NCBI GenBank assembly: GCA_910576935.1 | Contig: CAJTKG010000017.1 | Span: 1-54,209, forward strand | Reading direction: 5' to 3' | DNA: 54,209 nt | DNA from: an uncultured Muribaculaceae bacterium | GTDB taxonomy: Bacteria > Bacteroidota > Bacteroidia > Bacteroidales > Muribaculaceae | Shown: piece by piece, positions 49,435 to 54,209 of the stretch | Position numbering within the stretch: the first letter of the stretch is position 1 | Layout: each line of letters opens with the position of its first letter | The notes under the pieces: generated by a model | What the model saw: only the letters and a program-made list of their open reading frames with translations | What the model was told of the DNA's origin: nothing | The model's database searches: none | Translations under genes and position numbers: made by a program

Positions 49435-51706
49435 AGACGTGGGTGAAGCTGCGGTAAGTCGACGGCTTGAGATTGAGCTTGCCCGATGCCCGTAGCAGCT
49501 TGCGCAGCGAAGTTACAAATTCCTGGCTTTCCTGAAGCATGTTGAGATAGACATACCCGACTGTCATGTTGTCGACGTCGCCTGCGCGAAGATATCCGTA
49601 GACATCGCGGGTTGCCTCGGTAAGTTCGTTCTTGATTGTATCGCATCGGATGCGGAGGCTGTCTATGACTCTGGGATCGTTCATCTTTACAGCGTCTACG
49701 GCGTCGGTCAGGACAGAGATGATTTCGTCGGAAACATGTCTGTAGGTACTGTGGAACTGTTCGGGTAGGCTGCGGAAGTTATTGTCGACATGCTCCTTGC
49801 ACACTTCATTGATGCGCCTTAAGTTATATGTCATAGACATCGCCATGCTGTTGCTCAGATGAAACCATGTGCTTTTTTCGATGGCCACGGCGGGTGTGGC
49901 GCGGCGCAGACAGAGTGTCAGTTTGCGACGTTGCGATTTCAAGACGTCTTTTTCGGTGACAAGCTGGCGTTCGGCACGTGACAGCTGTTTGATGTTATCA
50001 TTGATAAAACCTTCGGAAACTGTCTTGTAAGTGTCTATGGCGAAATTAAGGAACATCTCCTGTTTCTCGTTGATATAGATTATCAGCAGAGGCCAGACCT
50101 TGTCGGGCGAGTCTGTCGATAATATGGTCTGGAATAGAGTGTCACCGGCTTTTTCACGTGATTTTTTACGGAATCTGATATTGCTTCGCACGAGCAGTCC
50201 CAATGCTATCAAACCGCCGGCAATCATCAGCGGTATACCGCCGAGGTGCATGATGCAGACTATGATTCCGGCGCCGATAAATGCCACTCCCGCAGTTATA
50301 AACCATCCGCCTATGACAGAGATGACGCCTGTAATGCGGAATACGGCGCTCTCGCGGCCCCATGCGCGGTCGGCCAGAGATGTGCCCATGGCAACCATGA
50401 AGGTGACGAATGTCGTTGACAGCGGCAGTTTCATCGATGTGCCCCACGCGATGAGTACACCGGCAAGCATCAGGTTGACCGATGCTCTGACCAGGTCGAA
50501 GGCTGCACCGTCTTCAGGCGATGCGGAGGTCGTGTCCATGCGGCGGCCGATAAAGCGTTTGACACTTTCGGGTGTGTGACGGCTTATGGCGTTGAATACC
50601 GACAGGGAACTTCGCACGAGGGCGCGCCCCAGACGTGACGAGCCGAATAGTTCATCGCCGCTGCCGCTTGAGCTTAGGCCGACCGTGGTCTGTGTGACCT
50701 GCCGTGATTTCTTCGACGACGCGAGGGCGACGACCATGATCATGCCTGCTCCGATAAGAAAGTAGAACGGTGTCGAAGCCGGGCCGTTAAGGCTTGTCAT
50801 CATGAATCCGTGAGGATTGCCTCCACCCGAACCGGCGTAGTCCTGATAAGAGGCGAGCGATGTCAGCGGGACGCCGATGAAGTTGACGAGGTCGTTGCCC
50901 GCAAATGCCATGGCCAAAGCGAATGTACCAAGTAATACCACTGCTTTAAGTACGTTGACTTTTAAAAAATGCAGGGTCTGCATTATGATGGTAAATGATG
51001 CAAATGAGACTCCTATTATCAAGACTGTGTTGGTGTCGATCCATTCTTTAAGCTCCGGAGTCATTATTGTAAGATCTTTTATGCCTTTGATGAGCATGAA
51101 GTAGATTATAGCCGTGCAGGCCACGCCCCCGAATATGCCTGCTTTCCATTTCATGCGACTGCGGTATTCGAATGTAAATATCAGACGGGTGATAAACTGC
51201 ACGATAGTGCCGAAGACAAAGGCTATCGCCACCGAGAGAAATATGCCGAGTATGACCGAAAGTGCTTTCTCGGTGTTGAGCAGATCGCCGAGTCCGAGTG
51301 CGCTACCCGGTTCGGCTATTTTGAATAATGCGACGACAAATGTGGCCCCGAGCAGTTCGAAAACCATTGACACTGTTGTCGATGTCGGCATGCCCAATGA
51401 GTTGAATATATCGAGCAGAATGATATCGGTTACCATGACGGCCATGAAAATTGCTATGACGTCATAGAACGATAGGTTTTCAGGCCGGAAGATGCCGTGA
51501 CGGGCTATATCCATCATGCCGTTGCTCATGGCCGCGCCGATAAAGACACCCATGGCGGCGACCGCTATTATGTGTTTGAATGGTGCGGCCTTGGAGCCGA
51601 CTGCCGATGTCAGAAAATTGACTGCGTCGTTGCTGACGCCGACCGTGAGATCGAACACGGCGAGGAAGAAGAGAAAAATGACAATGCCTAAAAACAATAA
51701 ATCCAT
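49427..51706 (-). CDS. PiT-family inorganic phosphate transporter, 759 aa
   Basis: PiT carriers import phosphate with H+ or Na+. The PiT signature motif appears twice in variant form: GVSNDAVNFLTSAVGSKA near residue 23 and the later AGNDLVNFIGVPLTS. About ten membrane helices span residues 1-490 with a cytoplasmic loop near 330-390. The C-terminal 230 residues are helical and PhoU-like (SNSMAMSMTYNLRRINEVCK). This combination of transporter and PhoU-like tail is known in Bacteroidota. Confidence 0.92.
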   Translation of the reverse strand: MDLLFLGIVIFLFFLAVFDLTVGVSNDAVNFLTSAVGSKAAPFKHIIAVAAMGVFIGAAMSNGMMDIARHGIFRPENLSFYDVIAIFMAVMVTDIILLDIFNSLGMPTSTTVSMVFELLGATFVVALFKIAEPGSALGLGDLLNTEKALSVILGIFLSVAIAFVFGTIVQFITRLIFTFEYRSRMKWKAGIFGGVACTAIIYFMLIKGIKDLTIMTPELKEWIDTNTVLIIGVSFASFTIIMQTLHFLKVNVLKAVVLLGTFALAMAFAGNDLVNFIGVPLTSLASYQDYAGSGGGNPHGFMMTSLNGPASTPFYFLIGAGMIMVVALASSKKSRQVTQTTVGLSSSGSGDELFGSSRLGRALVRSSLSVFNAISRHTPESVKRFIGRRMDTTSASPEDGAAFDLVRASVNLMLAGVLIAWGTSMKLPLSTTFVTFMVAMGTSLADRAWGRESAVFRITGVISVIGGWFITAGVAFIGAGIIVCIMHLGGIPLMIAGGLIALGLLVRSNIRFRKKSREKAGDTLFQTILSTDSPDKVWPLLIIYINEKQEMFLNFAIDTYKTVSEGFINDNIKQLSRAERQLVTEKDVLKSQRRKLTLCLRRATPAVAIEKSTWFHLSNSMAMSMTYNLRRINEVCKEHVDNNFRSLPEQFHSTYRHVSDEIISVLTDAVDAVKMNDPRVIDSLRIRCDTIKNELTEATRDVYGYLRAGDVDNMTVGYVYLNMLQESQEFVTSLRKLLRASGKLNLKPSTYRSFTHVSI

Positions 51707-51793
51707 CTTGTATGAGAAATATAAATCATACTCTTATAATTATAATACAAATTTCGGTAGGCGATGTTAAGTAATTGCGGATAAAATGTTGCG

Positions 51794-53212
51794 TTATTGT
51801 GAATTTTCTGGCTGGCAGCCACTCAAGTTGAATAAAAATTTAAGTCCACTGTCGTTGCAGACTTCAATCTTGCCGCCGTGGAACGCTACGGCATTGCGCA
51901 CGATCGCGAGACCGAGACCTGTGCCTCCTGTCGCTCGTGAACGTCCGCTGTCAACGCGGTAGAAACGTTCGAAAATGTGCGGCAATACATCGTCTGGCAG
52001 TCCCGAACCGTTGTCGCTGAAAGTGAAATTGCCGTCAGTGTCGGCTGTGATTGTTATGACGGTGCAGCCGCTGTGGGCGAGGGCGTTGCCGATCAGGTTG
52101 CTGAAGATCGATTCGAGAAGACCGGGATTGCCGTTTATTGTCAGGTGCGGTACGTCGACTTTGACGTCGACGTTGCCGCGAAGTTGTGCGTCGGCTGCGA
52201 CAGTGTCAATGAGGCGGCGCAGATCGACCGCTTGCCGCTCGATCATTTCGGGCGCTTCGTCTATGCGTGTTATCGTTGATAAGTCTTTTAAGAGCATGCT
52301 GAGACGTAGCGCGTTATCATGGATGCGTCTGATAAATTCCTCTTTTTCGGCATCGGGTAATTCGGGATGGTCGCGTAGCAGTTCGAGGCAGACGAGCATT
52401 GACGCCACCGGAGTTTTGAGCTCGTGGTTGATGTTGTTTGTAAGTTGCTTTTTCAGCCTCGTGCGGTCTTGTTCAAGAGCCAGAGCTTCGCGGTGCTCGC
52501 GGTCGCGCTGTACATATAGCCTGACGATGTGGCCGGCAATGTTGCCGAGCTCGTTGTTTGGAAAGGCGCAGTCGTCATAGATGCTTTCGCCGCGCTCGGC
52601 CCGTTCGGCAAAACGGTTGAGACGTTTGATGCTTTGTGATATTCGTCGTGTGGCAAAAAAAGCGACAAGGCTCATGGCCATAGTCATTAACGCCATCAAC
52701 CACAGCAGACTGCTGTCGGCGCGCAGGAATTCACGCAGATTGTGAGTATATAGGGCCGCTGATCTCACAACGAGGCCGTTGTCGCCTGCTTTGGCCGAAT
52801 AGAAATAGATGTCGTCATCGCTCACGGAGTATCTTTCGACGGTACGGCCTACGCCGTTGGCTCTGGCGGCGATGACCTCGGGCCGTGAATTGTGGTTTGC
52901 GGTCGGCATCGGCGTGCGGCTGTTGCTGTCGTAGAAGACGGTGCCGTCGCGGTCTATCAGCGTCACCCTGAGCGGGCAGAAAGGGGCGAGACTGTCCGCC
53001 ACAAGAGTCTCTATAGCGACGCCGTCGGCGAGCCCTTCGATTATGCGATTGTTATATATCTGAAGTTCAGCATTGAGAAGTTCGTTTTTGAATTCTTTTT
53101 CGCGCAAATATTGGAAAAACATAACTGTGCCGACGAGTATCCAGCATAGAGCCAGTGTCGTCAGAAATACCCGCGTGTGGAATGAAATGCTAATCTTCCC
53201 AGCCATAGCCAT
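51794..53212 (-). CDS. Sensor histidine kinase, 472 aa
   Basis: Two membrane helices (about 13-30 and 165-187) frame a periplasmic sensor domain (35-160). A HAMP-like region with RRISQSIKRLNRFAERAERG follows, then the phosphoacceptor box NNINHELKTPVASMLVCLEL and the HATPase_c domain (N-box LLESIFSNLIGNALAH, G1 FSDNGSGLPDDV, G2 TGGTGLGLAIVRNAV). It overlaps the response-regulator gene by 23 bp, giving a cognate pair. The stimulus is not predictable, but the kinase is adjacent to the phosphate transporter, which raises the PhoR-like option. Confidence 0.94.
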   Translation of the reverse strand: MAMAGKISISFHTRVFLTTLALCWILVGTVMFFQYLREKEFKNELLNAELQIYNNRIIEGLADGVAIETLVADSLAPFCPLRVTLIDRDGTVFYDSNSRTPMPTANHNSRPEVIAARANGVGRTVERYSVSDDDIYFYSAKAGDNGLVVRSAALYTHNLREFLRADSSLLWLMALMTMAMSLVAFFATRRISQSIKRLNRFAERAERGESIYDDCAFPNNELGNIAGHIVRLYVQRDREHREALALEQDRTRLKKQLTNNINHELKTPVASMLVCLELLRDHPELPDAEKEEFIRRIHDNALRLSMLLKDLSTITRIDEAPEMIERQAVDLRRLIDTVAADAQLRGNVDVKVDVPHLTINGNPGLLESIFSNLIGNALAHSGCTVITITADTDGNFTFSDNGSGLPDDVLPHIFERFYRVDSGRSRATGGTGLGLAIVRNAVAFHGGKIEVCNDSGLKFLFNLSGCQPENSQ

Positions 53213-53861
53213 ATCCGGTGCGTGCTACAATGTGCCGGCTATAGGGTGCAATCTTGCTTCTTATCCGTGCCACATGTACGTCAACAGATCTGTCGACAAC
53301 GAAGACCTTGTCGGGCCAGATTCGCGAGATAAGTTCCTCGCGAGTGAATACGCGACCACGGTTTTCGAGCAGCAATGCCAGTATCTCAAATTCTTTGCGT
53401 GGCATCTTCACTGTATGTCCGTCGATAAAGCAGGTCAATGAAGTCCTGTCGCAGGTTATGCCTTTTGTCATCATGCGGTGTCGTGAGCTGCGTCGCAGCA
53501 CCGCTTCGATACGAGCCAACAGGTTTTTGATTTCGTAGGGTTTCGAAATATAGTCATCGGCGCCGAGTTTCAGCCCCGACACCATATCGTCGAGTGTGTC
53601 TTTGGCCGTCAGAAATATAATGGGCAGATTGGCTGTCGATTCGTTGTTTCTGACCATGGTTGCCATCTCGGTGCCGCTGATGCCGTCCATCATGATGTCG
53701 AGCAGTAGTAGATCGTAGACAGTGAGGTCTCGTTTAAGGGCCTCTTCGGCGCTGAGACACGCATCGACGGTGTAGCCTTCAAGCTTGAGATAAGTGCGTA
53801 AACCCTCGCATAGAGTTTCTTCGTCATCGACGACCAGAATTCTGATATTGTTCTTGTCCAT
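53190..53861 (-). CDS. OmpR-family response regulator, 223 aa
   Basis: The start at 53861 gives MDKNNIRILVVDDEETL. Receiver-domain residues are the acidic pair Asp12-Asp13, phosphoacceptor Asp55 (LLLLDIMMDG) and the conserved Lys in YISKPYEI. The C-terminal winged helix reads FEILALLLENRGRVFTREEL and ARIRSKIAPYSRHIVARTGY. The -7 box TATCTTTG (53866-53873) lies only 4 bp before the ATG, which would make the transcript leaderless; a longer start (53879) would lie upstream of the promoter. Confidence 0.93.
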   Translation of the reverse strand: MDKNNIRILVVDDEETLCEGLRTYLKLEGYTVDACLSAEEALKRDLTVYDLLLLDIMMDGISGTEMATMVRNNESTANLPIIFLTAKDTLDDMVSGLKLGADDYISKPYEIKNLLARIEAVLRRSSRHRMMTKGITCDRTSLTCFIDGHTVKMPRKEFEILALLLENRGRVFTREELISRIWPDKVFVVDRSVDVHVARIRSKIAPYSRHIVARTGYGYGWED

Positions 53862-53865
53862 ACGG

Positions 53866-53873
53866 CAAAGATA
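53866..53873 (-). promoter_or_regulatory. -7 box (TATCTTTG) of the two-component operon
   Basis: TATCTTTG on the minus strand directly precedes the response-regulator ATG, implying little or no 5' leader. Confidence 0.55.
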
Positions 53874-54209
53874 GTCCAAGAAGCTTTTTGCTCCAAAGTG
53901 AAGGAATAGAATTAATAAAAAATTAATGCTTCAACCCCGACCGTAGTATGGAATAGATGTTTCAAAGGCGCATGGAACGACGACTTTAGTCGTCGTTTTT
54001 ACCCCACGCTCCATGTTCCCGAGCGAATCCACGGCGTATGGAGCGACGGTCTCTGACCGTCGTTATGGAGCAAGGGTTTTTAACCCTTGCATCAACCACT
54101 AATGATTTGATTATGAGTTGACTAATTTGCCTAATTAGACCAATTTTTACACCAAAAATTGTGAATTTTGCATTATGCATTGTGCATTTATCACTAAAAT
54201 TGCACGTGA
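53874..54209. repeat. Three consecutive palindromes at the right edge
   Basis: No gene is visible. Three perfect hairpins follow one another: 53976-53985 with 53988-53997 (AACGACGACT/AGTCGTCGTT), 54044-54051 with 54055-54062 (CGACGGTC/GACCGTCG) and 54070-54078 with 54082-54090 (GCAAGGGTT/AACCCTTGC). The sequence ATGGAGC (ATGGAAC in the first) precedes each. The 15-mer TATGGAGCGACGGTC at 54037-54051 also occurs inverted at 126-140. They look like a family of interspersed palindromic repeats; the edge beyond 54100 is AT-rich with no feature. Confidence 0.6.

Overview
The window looks like a chromosomal segment from a Bacteroidales bacterium, probably a gut Muribaculaceae-type organism; the family-level assignment is inference. 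Support comes from repeated Bacteroidota promoters (TTTG or TTG at about -33 and TAnnTTTG at -7), a 2485-residue SprA, DUF4301 and DUF4249 proteins, a Bacteroidota-type omega subunit, a type-B L31 protein, and a TonB receptor/DUF4249/FecR-type cluster.

Positions 1-3700 hold secreted or lipoprotein genes on the minus strand, including a C10 (streptopain) peptidase relic that has lost its catalytic middle. Positions 3900-8640 form an AT-richer accessory island. It contains a complete tyrosine recombinase, about 1.1 kb of non-coding DNA packed with inverted repeats and an 8-bp iteron array, and a three-gene minus-strand operon (two-repeat lipoprotein, secreted protein, NERD-domain membrane protein). 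A bacterial promoter lies about 250 nt upstream of that operon, and the leader between them can fold into a long rod followed by two mutually exclusive helices next to the ribosome-binding region. I regard this leader as the strongest candidate for something undescribed.

Positions 8660-35998 are mostly core genome: a thioredoxin/VKOR disulfide pair with a small overlapping peptide gene, ruvA-sprA (type IX secretion translocon), a GNAT, NDH-2, a TPR protein, DUF4301, bamD-omega, rpsO, a META lipoprotein, a PASTA protein, an RluD-type pseudouridine synthase, an acyltransferase, a metallophosphoesterase-folK pair, and an aroE-yeiH-comEC operon.

Positions 36175-41481 are a TonB-receptor operon of the FecIR type. 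The receptor, its DUF4249 lipoprotein and a small outer-membrane protein are intact, but the ECF sigma gene carries a one-base frameshift and the anti-sigma gene an in-frame amber codon. Positions 41618-43517 hold a Cu/Zn-type permease with a C-terminal HMA domain and an AraC regulator with an N-terminal CxxC metal-binding-like domain, likely a metal-sensing and efflux pair. The rest carries L31B, an ECF sigma factor, an MBL hydrolase, pncB with a K+-channel-like protein of atypical filter, a divergent K+/H+ antiporter, a Pit phosphate transporter and an OmpR-type two-component system. The right edge ends in three consecutive palindromes sharing a 15-mer with the left edge. No tRNA, rRNA or CRISPR array was seen.
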